This document shows positions 31,001-39,766 of a stretch of 64,000 nt of DNA, piece by piece. Position numbers and translations under genes: made by a program. The DNA comes from Zoroaster sp. YZ-2022 (lineage: Eukaryota; Echinodermata; Asteroidea; Forcipulatida; Zoroasteridae): contig CM055819.1 of assembly GCA_029582265.1 (NCBI GenBank), forward strand, positions 11,767,087 to 11,831,086, in the 5' to 3' direction. Position 1 is the stretch's first letter. Each line of letters starts with the position of its first letter. Below the pieces are notes generated by a model. That model ran no database searches and had not been told where the DNA came from. It worked only from the letters and a program-made list of their open reading frames with translations.

Positions 31001-32675
31001 TTCTGGCATGGGCCTTGCCGATGGTTCCAGAAATGTCCAACGAAACCACAAGTGTTTGCACTTGCGAATTCGTGTTCAATGTGTCTAGAGACAATGATTG
31101 TGAGGTGCCCTGTACACTCAGCATTTTTACTAATTCCATTGAGCAGAATGACCTATTGCTCCCGGGATCAAGAAGAGCGTGCGTCTTCAGCCACTCCCCA
31201 CTACCTGTACCTTTCACCATCACAGCGACAACTGGTAGGGCTACCTTGGAGTGTTCTTGTGTGGACCCACAAGCGAGACTAGTTGCTCCAACTTTCTGAT
31301 CATCAGACGAATCCTTAGGAGGAACAATGTCGTTTCTAGAACTTGCTCTCTGGAATGCACCATGCAACATCTTTGAGTGTTTTCCCTTGCACCCTTGAAC
31401 ACCGCAGGGAGCTTCTTTACAATGCCTCGAAAAGTGTCGTCCACCGGATAGACAGTTGAAACACAGCCTGTTTTCACTTGCCACTTTCACTCGGTCAGTA
31501 GGAGACATCTTACGGAAGTTGTCACATGCTGTGAGCATATGTCCCTCAGAGCACAATGGACAAGCTGTCTGCTTCGTCAATTCGTACTTGCCACCTCGAC
31601 CCTTCGGTAAGTCAGTTCCAACCCGAGACCTCTGGTCGAATTTACTGGTGGCTTGGACGTTGTAGTTAGCTCCCTTCTTCATGGTTGATTTCTCTTTGGT
31701 GTTTCGATCCTCCAACCCGTAAACCGGATCATTTGCTTCTCGGGCCGCTTTACTGAGAAACTTGATAAGTTCTGCAATATTTGGGTAGCGACCGGTCTTG
31801 TCCAGAATACTCACAGCCTTAGAGCGCCATTTTGCCTGCTGGTATTTAGGCAGTCTCTTTACGATGAGGCTAAGGCTTCTCTTAGTGTCAATTTCATCAA
31901 GTTTGTTCATCGCTGACAGAGCAAGTGTGCAACTCTGTAGATCATCGGCTAGCCTCTGGATACCTTTGTGTTCCCCTGGCAGGATGCGTGGGCCCTCTGT
32001 AAGTTTACTGACCCAGGTTTCTGAAATCCTGTAGTCATTGCCAAAACGTTCACGTAGCAGTTCTCTGGCCTTAGTGTAGCCCTCTTCAGGCCGCATGACA
32101 GCACAACATCGAATAACTGCCAGTGCCTCCCCTTCGCAGTACTGGAAAAGGCGGTTTAGCTTGGCACAGGCCCCGACGCTGGTGCTCCCGACAGCTCCAT
32201 CAAAGCTAGAGATGAAGATCCAGTAGTCGAGCGGGTCGCCGTTGAACTTGACAAGTTCGCACTTCGGCAAAAGCAGCGTGTCAATCATCTCACGTTGCAA
32301 AGGCATCGTTGCTACGGGCGATGGCGGTTGCACTGGAACAGATGGCTGTGGAGTACCAGTTAACCACTGATCCACCTTCTCTGCAGTCTTTGACCCAACT
32401 AAGTTTAGCTCGGGCTGGTCTTCTTGTGAAGAATGTTCATCAATGTCCTCCAGAACCTTTTCCTCCGCCTCAGCCTTGGCAATTTCAAGCTGAAGTTTGC
32501 AGTCTCGCTTACGCTGTTGTAGTCTAAACTCTTCTTCTTCAATGGCTCTCATCGCAGCCATGTGTGAAGCTTCTGCCTTCAGTCTTGCTAATGTAGCGGC
32601 TGCTTTGAGTCTAGCACTGCTAACTGAATTGGAAGTACAAGCTTTGCTGGATTTACTGGCATTTGAAACTGACAT
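27864..32675 (-). CDS. gag-pol: Gag-protease-RT-RNase H-integrase polyprotein, BEL element 1
   Basis: Domains in order: a helical N-terminus, DUF1759-type gag (LPKCELVKFNGDPLDYWIFI), Cys/His clusters (CPLCSEGHMLTACDNF, CFNCLSGGRHFSRHC), protease (HALLDPGSNRSF), and RT with FDCAARCCDTSLND, DIEQMFHQVGV and YVDD at 29922-29933. RNase H (HHFSDASQDAYGTVSY, WTDSMLVLQYV) and an integrase finger (HELLSGHSGKEYVL, CVLC) follow. At about 28300 CVLC runs straight into RAVHLEKLHSLETDS, so roughly 65 residues of the integrase core, with the first catalytic Asp, are deleted in frame. The second Asp is present in VRSDNGTNFVG. The last ~70 residues are out of frame after 28073. At 1603 codons it is otherwise of normal BEL length. 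Confidence 0.93.
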   Translation of the reverse strand: MSVSNASKSSKACTSNSVSSARLKAAATLARLKAEASHMAAMRAIEEEEFRLQQRKRDCKLQLEIAKAEAEEKVLEDIDEHSSQEDQPELNLVGSKTAEKVDQWLTGTPQPSVPVQPPSPVATMPLQREMIDTLLLPKCELVKFNGDPLDYWIFISSFDGAVGSTSVGACAKLNRLFQYCEGEALAVIRCCAVMRPEEGYTKARELLRERFGNDYRISETWVSKLTEGPRILPGEHKGIQRLADDLQSCTLALSAMNKLDEIDTKRSLSLIVKRLPKYQQAKWRSKAVSILDKTGRYPNIAELIKFLSKAAREANDPVYGLEDRNTKEKSTMKKGANYNVQATSKFDQRSRVGTDLPKGRGGKYELTKQTACPLCSEGHMLTACDNFRKMSPTDRVKVASENRLCFNCLSGGRHFSRHCKEAPCGVQGCKGKHSKMLHGAFQRASSRNDIVPPKDSSDDQKVGATSLACGSTQEHSKVALPVVAVMVKGTGSGEWLKTHALLDPGSNRSFCSMELVKMLSVQGTSQSLSLDTLNTNSQVQTLVVSLDISGTIGKAHARKSFCIPKIYALREFPTLRDSCATHEDLKKFEHLRDIPVPCVAKEGVTILIGQDAPQVLVPLEVRRGMEGEPYAVRTCLGWTVNGPLADGSLAAAVSNFVQGGLESQVERFWKLDNADLSDDRTVSLDDKKAVKTWNDSITLVDGHYQLDIPFKSIPPNLPENKIVAERRLQSLAKRLTKDPGLHSRYCAEIQNLLSRGFSERVPEQELESSPGQTWYLPHHCVLNPNKPEKLRVVFDCAARCCDTSLNDRVLQGPDMMNKLVGVLTRFREHKVGLMGDIEQMFHQVGVSKKHRDVLRFLWWPEGDVTRPPEVFRMTVHLFGGVWSPSCAAFALRRTADDNEATFSSDAVLAVKENFYVDDLLKSFRSEDDAALMVKQLTHLLAKGGFHLTKWICSSRKVMDSIPTAERAKTVTNLDLDHERLPVERALGVRWDTEGDQIGVKIKTRRGCHTKRGLLSILCSVYDPLGFVCPFVLRAKILFQNECRIVGKGWDEPLEVSTQDRWARWLDDLPRLDQFAVDRCLVPGDFGIISECRLHHFSDASQDAYGTVSYARFVNTDGDVYCSFLIGKSRLAPMKTMTIPRLELSAAVVAVRMDQMLRRELRLQVQGSTFWTDSMLVLQYVSNQSKRFQIFVANRVATIHDGSTASQWRYVNSEQNPADDASRGLDAQSMLDKKRWRKGPDFLWQSEDSWPVTPKVPSLQDKDKEVRKEALSRAIDVVDQDDPVDRLISRYSSLYRLSKAVAWILRFMKWLQQHRPRNLVDGDKGHQKLTVGELQDAELAAIKSVQRRHYKEEFHDLLAGKASVKRQSPVYSLEPYVDDNGVMRLGGRLRLAPVEPTLKYPVILPRDSHLATLIVRRAHELLSGHSGKEYVLSLIRRQYWIPKVRPLINRILRECVLCIRAVHLEKLHSLETDSFLNAFLRFAARRGTPETVRSDNGTNFVGGEKELRAAIKRLEESKQTEGFFLNRRIEWQFNPRRLPTWEAFGSARFVPAGKSWVHFCVIRCLMMRDSTPCFVKWSLSSMTDLSQQSPMTRQTSNRSHPIIC

Positions 32676-33308
32676 TGTGAATCATCAAATTACAGCAGTG
32701 ATAATGGAATGGCAATGCAGTATAATCAATAAGAATATATGAAATCAGAAATGAATTTGTCAACCAATAATCAATAAATCAACACATGTGAATAAATTCT
32801 AACAAGGCCTACAACAAGTAATTTAGCAAGAAAATTACACAACAATCACAATCTATCAAATAAGTGCACAGTTCAAAGTTCACAGGTCACAGTTCGATGA
32901 ACTTGGAATATCCGCGAACACGAAATCAGGTGCTCGTTCAAAGTTCAAAGTTCGAAGGTCACAGTTCGATGAACTTGGAATAGCCGCGAACACGAAATCA
33001 GGTGCTCGTTCAAAGTTCAAAGGTCAATGTACAAACTTGACCGCAATCAAATCGTCCAAAATGATCCACGATCCAAATCTTGTCCACTGCAAGACTGCGA
33101 TGAGATACCTGATGATCACGGCTCTAACCATGCAGGACACAGGTTGGGTTGGTCACTGCACTCAACTGCTACAGCCAGCAATATCAGAAGCGACACACGT
33201 ATCCAGGACGATGAACCGGATGGTGGTCAGTTGGGGGGCAGTCTCACTTGGGATGCCAACGTTTATGAAGCACCATATCCCAATGAGAGTGGCTCAAAGT
33301 CATTAAAC
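32676..33308 (-). other. 5' untranslated leader of BEL element 1 with a 71-bp tandem repeat
   Basis: Lies between the upstream LTR and the gag ATG at 32675. It contains two direct copies of a 71-bp unit (from 32888 and 32959) holding CACAGTTCGATGAACTTGGA and a CGCGAACACGAAATCAGGTG block, with further partial AAAGTTCAAAG repeats. No convincing PBS starting TGG directly at the LTR edge was found. Confidence 0.7.
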
Positions 33309-33891
33309 TGTAACGCATTCTGCTGCCCTGTTTGCAATTAACCCATTCACTCTCATGTCATTGACACTTTCCACGCAGAGATGTAAACTTGTGGAATATA
33401 ACTAGGTTTAATCTGAAATTAACCGCAGATCAAATAATATATGTAAATACATTGTTATCATGATTAAATAAACATTATATGAAATAATCAACATGAGAAG
33501 TATAATCGCCAGTTGTTTGAGGTCAAACAGAAATCGTGGCAAACAGTTAGGACCTACATAAAGCAAATTACACTGCATGAATTTATACGTGTACCCCCAA
33601 ATATGTCTGTCCTACAAATAATTAACTTCAAATGAGCCCAAACGTTATTGTAAATGTTTGCACACATAGTCATGAAACTAAAGAAACTCACGACTTTGCT
33701 GAGCATAGGCCAAAAGACGACAAACTAAGCAGAAATTACGTCAGGTCAACTGCCTAAATACCGCTTTATGTTGGTAATTAAACAAAGGGAAATATTCAGG
33801 CTTATTTCTACCCCCAAATGTTGACAGATGGGATTTTACAGCACATGTAAAATGACCGCCCTAATGCACACATAACGATGCCTATTCATAT

Positions 33892-34373
33892 GGGTGCACC
33901 CCACTAAATAAACTCCCATAGTAAACAGTGCTAAATACAAAATATTCAAAAATCATTAAAAAATACTTAGAAGTCCCACAGTTTTTAAAACCAAAAGAAA
34001 AAATATTGATCGATATATAACCTTTTATATTCTTCTCTATTTACTTTCTAAAGTCCAGGTTTCCAGGGAGTTATTCTCATCCCAATGAAAACCACCCTCT
34101 ACAGTAGTGAAAACGTCCACACTGAAAAGCAGCCATTTTGGAAAAAGGCCTTACGCTTGAAATCAAATTAGGACCACTTTTTCAGGGCCTAGTGTGTCCA
34201 AAATACTCACAGTTGGAAGCCAAGGACCCCCAGGTTATGATAGTGGGCCATTTTTACACAATCCATCAAATGAATGGGCCTCAAATCTTTGTTTTTCAGA
34301 AAAATTTGAGGGCATACACTTTATGATAAATAGCTCGGCGCATGAATTCCTCACTATTTAGTGGGGTGCACCC
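33892..34373. mobile_element. MITE copy A of the composite pair, GGGTGCACCCC ends
   Basis: Starts GGGTGCACCCCACTAAATA and ends with its inverse. Flanked on the left by ATAT (in the LTR) and on the right by TATA. Copy B at 35358 is identical except for a few single-base homopolymer indels. A shared 62-codon frame is not considered a gene. Confidence 0.9.
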
Positions 34374-35357
34374 TATAAAGAGATGATTTTTTTCAATTTG
34401 ACTTGGGAACACACTAAGGACATCCAGTATATTGCAGAGGTCATGTTTCTGAAAAAAAATTGAAAAATATTACTCCACTGCAAAATGACAGCTTTAAACA
34501 TATTTGGTTCGTCTATGATGTTTCTGTGCAGTTTGCAATGGATAACCATGCATTGTGTATGCATTATTGTATTTCTTGGTGCAATGTTTTTCTTTAAAAA
34601 TTTCTTTAAATAACAATTAGTTTCCTCCTTGAATATTTAAACAATATCTGAGATATTATCTAAAGGCAATTTCAGAAAGTTTTACAAAATTAACCTTATT
34701 AGGGGCAGATCCAGGTTGACAGAAAATGGGGCCTCATACACAATGAATCATACGCTGAGGGGGCAAATCACGAGCCTTTCTTCACATGATGTGCTGAGAA
34801 GAAAATGTAAAATGTAAATTGTTTCATGGTAAACAGACCACAAAGAGAAAGAAACATCCCCAACCCTGCATACATCCCCCATGTATATACAGGTCCTTGC
34901 AAAGAGAGTTGATAGGTGATGGAGAGGGGGCAGGGAATGGTACAATCAGTTGTACACAATTTCAAAACCTTCATTATTAATGCATGCATTCCTGAACCAG
35001 TACTATTTTAGAAACAACTACTTGTAATAGTTTTGTGAATTTTACTAATGCAACACACATGTAACACTAATTAAAGACAACAAATAACAACCAACTTCCA
35101 ATGATAATGCACAATTTCAATAGCCGAAAAAGAGCACATGCAGACTATGGTATTAATTTCACAATTCCACATACCTTTTTGTTGTAACAGTACTGTATTC
35201 ATCCAATAAAGACCTGAAATACAAGGATATTGAATGGGAAAATTTAATGTGTAAAGATTTTTCATTTATTATCAGCCTTACTGATACTGTAAACAAAAGC
35301 ACACGTTTAAATCCCACCATCAAAACAAACCATGGACGACGCCATTTTGAATCTATA
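34374..35357. other. 984-bp unique DNA between the two MITE copies
   Basis: Begins TATAAAGAGATG and ends GAATCTATA, so TATA stands at both inner borders. It does not match the LTR or any other part of the window, and no coding sequence is supported. It appears to have been carried into the LTR together with the MITEs. Confidence 0.6.
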
Positions 35358-35836
35358 GGGTGCACCCCACTAAATAAACTCCCATAGTAAACAGTGCTAA
35401 ATACAAAATATTCAAAATCATTAAAAAATACTTAGAAGTCCCACAGTTTTTAAAACCAAAAGAAAAATATTGATCGATATATAACCTTTATATTCTTCTC
35501 TATTTACTTTCTAAAGTCCAGGTTTCCAGGGAGTTATTCTCATCCCAATGAAAACCACCCTCTACAGTAGTGAAAACGTCCACACTGAAAAGCAGCCATT
35601 TTGGAAAAAGGCCTTACGCTTGAAATCAAATTAGGACCACTTTTTCAGGGCCTAGTGTGTCCAAAATACTCACAGTTGGAAGCCAAGGACCCCCAGGTTA
35701 TGATAGTGGGCCATTTTTACACAATCCATCAAATGAATGGGCCTCAAATCTTTGTTTTTCAGAAAAATTTGAGGGCATACACTTTATGATAAATAGCTCG
35801 GCGCATGAATTCCTCACTATTTAGTGGGGTGCACCC
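35358..35836. mobile_element. MITE copy B of the composite pair
   Basis: Same ends and same orientation as copy A, 479 bp. Flanked on the left by TATA and on the right by ATAT, where the LTR resumes. Confidence 0.9.
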
Positions 35837-35963
35837 ATATGCACCAAAACTAAAACCACGTGGGTGAGGCAAAGAATATTGACCCCCACACACGATTTTC
35901 TGGTGTAACATGGTAAAATGCACAGCCAAATAAACTTAAGGAAAAAGCCTGCGTTACAATTGC

Positions 35964-36949
35964 CATTTACTTGCCATTTACTTTTTGAAAAGTGTTTGAA
36001 ATATTAAAAAAAAGTGTTAAGAAACAATAATTGTCAAAATTGTTACACAAAATATCACAACTATCATAGTAAACATTTTAAAATAATTTTGATGGATCTA
36101 CGCTTTGAACAATATGGTTAATAATTTGAAAATAGTTTTAATTTGTTGTTCCCGATTCATTGGATGGTAGCTCTATAGATTTATTGATTTTATGATGTAA
36201 AATGGTTTATAGATAGGATAGATTTTATTTTAGTAAAAGGTTTGCCCTTTGCTCTGTCTGAAAGTCAAGAAAAACCAGCATTTGTATTCTTGTCATACAA
36301 ATTTATTATTGGACAGCCCTCCAAACTATCCTTTGATTCTAACATGATTAGGTTGTGTTTTAAAAACAATGTAAACAAATCCTGACCAAAATTAAAGTGT
36401 AATTACAGTTATTAAATTTTAAAGTCTAACAGGCTATGATGATTTGACTCGATGCTAAACACCAAAAGAAACGCAAAAATGTACAATTTCCATTTATTAT
36501 TTGCTATATCTTTCAGTTACTTTACATTTAAAGGATCAAAGAGTTGTTTTTTTCTTAAGGTTTCTGTGGACCAATCCATCCGTAATGGTGTGACAATTAA
36601 TATTAATTCGAATAATTATTTTAAGTCGAATTACGCTACTTAATTCTTCAAAATCTAACAAAGTAAACACATTTTCTGCGTTTCTTTTTTCTGTTCAGCA
36701 TATATATTTATATATTTTTGAATAACACTCTTTCCCTCCCCCCCCCAAAAAAAAAGAATATTAATTGAAACCACAATCATTAACCTACACGAAAAGCAAG
36801 AAATTGTATACTTTTAAGTTGGCGTGGTGACTACACGTGCTACGCGCATCAAAGGACCACCAATTATGTTCTCTATCAGGAAATTAAAAGCAATGTTCCA
36901 TCTTGATCATCCATAAAACGATGCTTGTACCATGCAGACGCTGACCCGG
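35964..36949. other. No gene recognised
   Basis: AT-rich DNA between the BEL element and the right transposon arm, with homopolymer runs near 36738. It is the resumption of the DNA that lies left of 26627. Confidence 0.35.
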
Positions 36950-37294
36950 CCAGTGTAGTATGCCACTAGAAAAAACACGTCGGTCCAACCAAACACCCTA
37001 ATTGGCCCAACCATCAACCAATGATGGCTAACTGTAGGTATTATATTGGTCCGTGATTGGCCCAACTGAGGCCCAACAATTGGTAAAACCCCATTGGCCC
37101 AACCATAAATTTCAATATTGGCCCAACAATGGGCCAATGTTGGCCATCTGTAAAACTTAATTGGCCCAACAACGAACCAACATGTTGGCCCAACCGTTCC
37201 CCAATGAGCAAATCCAAATCGGGCCAATGTGGGACGCCAATGTTGGGCCAACAAATAAAACCTACGTTGGCCCAACGTAACCTTGCTGTCTGGG
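36950..37294. mobile_element. Right arm of a CCCAGA-ended DNA transposon or MITE
   Basis: Many copies of TTGGCCCAAC/GTTGGGCCAA units in both orientations, ending CGTTGGCCCAACGTAACC then TTGCTGTCTGGG. Inverted, this is CCCAGACAGCAAGGTTACG, matching the left end at 22741. Frames across it are low-complexity by-products. Confidence 0.7.
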
Positions 37295-37936
37295 AAGGTA
37301 CCTACCACTTTATTCGAACGCGGTACCTCTCCACTTTGCACTGGCACCCCTATTAATGATATTAAAATTATTATCTATGCATTCCCAATTATTTTTTTTA
37401 CATCCAAATGACTTCCACACATGCCCTGCTATGGCCTAGTATTATTTTCAACCCCAGATGATACCCGACGGCTGTGTAGTGTAGCTCTCTCCTGTATGAC
37501 CTAGCACACACAAAATAGCGTTATAGTTTATATCTCCAGAATGTACACAACATGTAACCGAACCCAGACACTCTGTCTGGGGGGGGGGGGGGTATGCCTG
37601 GCACTGGCACTGGCTCTGGCTGTCGCAAGATATCAAAGAGCACAGCCTGAGGCCAAACAGATGGTTCCACTTATCAGAGGGTTAGATATGGGTAGGTCTT
37701 TATGTGTACACAATGGATGGTTGATTTTGTGCACAGACATATGGCAGCGATTACTTTTCCAGCCCAGAAAAAAAAACTACACAGCTCTGGGAACTGACAC
37801 CCCTTCTAAGATATGTGGAATGGTCCACTTTAGGATATCAATGACTCCCAGGCATGTGTGGCTTTTTTTTCTGGGAAAAACAATGAAATAAATAACTTCT
37901 GCCACTCGCGAGAGGAGGGCCACCTCCTCGACATGC
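37295..37936. other. No gene recognised; contains a G-run
   Basis: Includes about 14 G near 37579-37592 followed by CTGGCACTGGCACTGGCTCTGG. Reading frames here show no family resemblance. Confidence 0.35.
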
Positions 37937-38080
37937 TAAAATAGCCATTGACGCCAGTGATGTTGGTGTCGGAGCGGTTTTGCTCCAAGAAGATGAGTCA
38001 GGCATCGAGCGACCGATTAGTTACTTCTCAAAGAAACTGAATAAATACCAGGCAAAATACTCTTTTTCCTTTTAGAGAGA
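37937..38080 (+). pseudogene. RNase H fragment of a Gmr1-like gypsy element
   Basis: KIAIDASDVGVGAVLLQEDE then SGIERPISYFSKKLNKYQAK is the start of a gypsy RNase H, with the catalytic Asp in DASD. Homology stops near 38080. Its first bases, TAAAATAGCC, continue exactly where the copy at 22740 stops, with three bases (TAA) shared. Confidence 0.82.
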
Positions 38081-38530
38081 CCAGCGTAATCATCAGTCTG
38101 CAGGTCAGATTCCACTTCTGCACGAGTTAAGAGTACTCGTGCTCTCTCATAAGAATCTATTAACATAAACATTATAGATAATAAATTACTTGTCCAGTTT
38201 GTCTGATGCGCGCCTGAGACAAGGGGTGTTAGGACTGCTCAGTGTTCAAAGTCTGGTGTCATGCATGACAATGTTCGAGTTTGATATCAAGGCAGAAACT
38301 CGCCGGGACTATTTAAGTAGTACTCTGGTGAAATAGTATAGGTATAAGATGAAGTTTAAAGTTTTAAAACCTTTTTGACAAAGTGCCCCCCCCCCCACAC
38401 ACTGAATTTCTATTGCAAGCTAGCGAGGAGGGGAGGAAGAAGGACCACACACTCCCCTTTTTGCCACTTACGGCCCCTCCCCCACCCCACCAATAAAAAT
38501 AAGAAATCCAAATACTTTCAGCAACTGCTT
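38081..38530. other. No gene recognised
   Basis: Contains a C-run near 38386-38395 and a patch of purine/CACACAC low complexity. No supported coding sequence. Confidence 0.35.
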
Positions 38531-38539
38531 ATAACTAAC

Positions 38540-38720
38540 CTGTTTCAGACAAAACCCTTATGGCGTGAACAGTCCAATCTGCCTCTGGCTTCTGATTTCC
38601 TCTAACAGCCTTCTCCAGACGGACAGATGATCGAAACGGAGGCCAGTAGCATCTGTTGTCATCCAACCTCCAACTCGTGCAAATAATTGCGACCCCATTT
38701 TCTTCAGTGAATATTACCAC
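38540..38720 (-). CDS. Exon resembling the N-terminal module of DUF4806 proteins
   Basis: On the minus strand the reading is VIFTEENGVAIICTSWRLDD then NRCYWPPFRSSVRLEKAVRG and ADWTVHAIRVLSET. The pattern of acidic start, VAxIxxSW, CYWPPF, KAV and W-x-x-(Y/H)-x-(V/I)-x-VL is how I remember the N-terminal module of many DUF4806-containing proteins. The donor GTTAGT follows at 38539. On the other side a branch-point-like TACTAAT, a pyrimidine tract and TTTCAG give a convincing acceptor near 38733, but the frame then meets a TGA at 38724-38726, so this exon may be damaged or use another start. It lies about 160 bp downstream of, and on the same strand as, the exon for the DGLPLFKSS protein. No matching DUF4806 C-terminal exon is seen further left. 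Confidence 0.5.
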
Positions 38721-38882
38721 AGATCACCTCATGCTGAAAGATAAAGAGGATTATTAGTACTGATGAGCTCATAAATTTTCAGGGCACAGATCTTAGGGTT
38801 GTTGTTCAACATGAAGCATGGAGATTGTTTCGACCTAAAAAATCCCTAAACAAATTATCCTTATAAAAAAATTGGCCCATAC

Positions 38883-39127
38883 CTAATATGGGCCAAAATT
38901 GGGCACTTGAACTTTTGAAGAGGGGCAGCCCATCCACATTTATTTGAAGCTTGATTTGATTATCTGTCACAAGATATGTTGCATCTAGTATGGACAAAAC
39001 ACCTTTTTCAATCCCAACATGGTAATATGTGCCACCTGACAATGTTCTAGGATCTTTCGGCAGATTGGGATGGTATTTTTTCCTTAAAATACTTAGAAGT
39101 GCTGATAGTGCTGAATGGGTAACAATA
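38883..39127 (-). CDS. Transposase-like DGLPLFKSS protein, second part of the exon
   Basis: Open reading on the minus strand from the MITE edge gives THSALSALLSILRKKYHPNL then PKDPRTLSGGTYYHVGIEKG and LQINVDGLPLFKSSSAQFWP with ILG. A splice donor GTATGG follows at 38882. I recognise the DGLPLFKSS...FWPILG signature from large, multicopy uncharacterised proteins of cnidarians and echinoderms that look transposon-derived; I cannot name a Pfam family with certainty. The part N-terminal to this is encoded at 39767-40247 and is separated by a MITE with a TA duplication; across the insertion point the frame is compatible. Downstream exons with the rest of the protein were not found. Confidence 0.62.
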
Positions 39128-39766
39128 GGCCGTATTCATAAAAATAAGTAATTACTAACTAGTAAATGCTATAAGTAAAAGCAACAGCTAGGTAAGTAAA
39201 AGGTCCAGTCTAAGCAATTGCTAAAAATCTTATTCATAACCATTTGCTAAATGATTACAGTTGTTACTTGCCTCGGCTAGTAAGTTCTCAAGTAGTTGCT
39301 ATTGTACTACAGTACCATCCACGAGTCTCGGTATTTGGTGGTATGAAGGTGTTTGCAAGCCATTCCACATTTTCTTTGTCAAACCTTAATAAAGTTCTGT
39401 AAATGGTAGGGTTGACTTCATCACGATTAAGCCTGATGTTATACACCTTAGGTTGTGGTCTTGGACGTAAAAACATGGCAGAAAATGTGATATGTCTGTA
39501 TTGGCTAAACAGCAAGCTAAAAATTAGGTGCTTGTACAATCACTAGTAAATGCTAGTCGAAGGTCATTTTTATGAATACAAATTGAAGTAGGTGCTAATT
39601 TCTCTAGCATTTACTTATAAGTAAAAAGCAATTACTAATGCTTAAAATTTGTAGCTTTTACTTGAAAGTCATTGCTTATTTCTATGAATACACATTTAAG
39701 TAAAAGGTTAGTAAAAGGGGGTTGTTACTTTAGTAAAAGCAATTACTTATTTTTATGAATACGGCC
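39128..39766. mobile_element. Palindromic MITE with GGCCGTATTCATAAAAATAA ends, TA duplication
   Basis: Ends GGCCGTATTCATAAAAATAA are perfectly inverted. TA at 39126-39127 and 39767-39768 is the apparent duplication, since leaving out the element plus one TA keeps the surrounding reading frame open. Subterminal AGTAAATGCTA/AAGCAATTACTT units repeat in both orientations. On the minus strand at 39288-39539 a fragment reads LRPRPQPKVYNIRLNRDEVN and RFDKENVEWLANTF, resembling the N-terminus of Harbinger nucleases. A relative with a different fragment sits at 1607-2179. Confidence 0.85.

Larger units (their letters stand above)
26632..35958 (-). mobile_element. BEL/Pao LTR retrotransposon, element 1 (complete, with nested insertion)
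   Basis: Flanked by the 5-bp duplication ATTGC at 26627-26631 and 35959-35963. LTRs begin TGTAACGC and end GCGTTACA. Transcription is leftward: upstream LTR at right, one long gag-pol, purine-rich tract, downstream LTR at left. Without the 1.95-kb insertion in the right LTR the element is about 7.4 kb. The LTRs are nearly identical by eye, so it is young. Defects are an integrase deletion and one frameshift. Confidence 0.95.
33309..35958 (-). repeat. Upstream (5') LTR of BEL element 1, split by a composite insertion
   Basis: LTR sequence runs 33309-33891 and resumes at 35841-35958, with ATAT duplicated at the break (33888-33891 and 35837-35840). Together about 700 bp, nearly identical to the other LTR. 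Confidence 0.92.

Noticed and set aside
28060..32527. Many plus-strand frames opposite BEL element 1
   Set aside because: They are shadows of the minus-strand gag-pol, with no independent support.
34138..35789. Identical 62-codon frames at 34138-34326 and 35601-35789
   Set aside because: They are parts of the two copies of one MITE, not a duplicated gene.
36907..37347. Minus-strand 146-codon frame rich in Trp, Pro and Gly
   Set aside because: It translates the GTTGGCCCAAC repeat arm; periodicity reflects DNA repeats.
37541..37891. 116-codon frame starting in a G-run
   Set aside because: Low-complexity start and no recognisable domain, splice signals or neighbours that support it.
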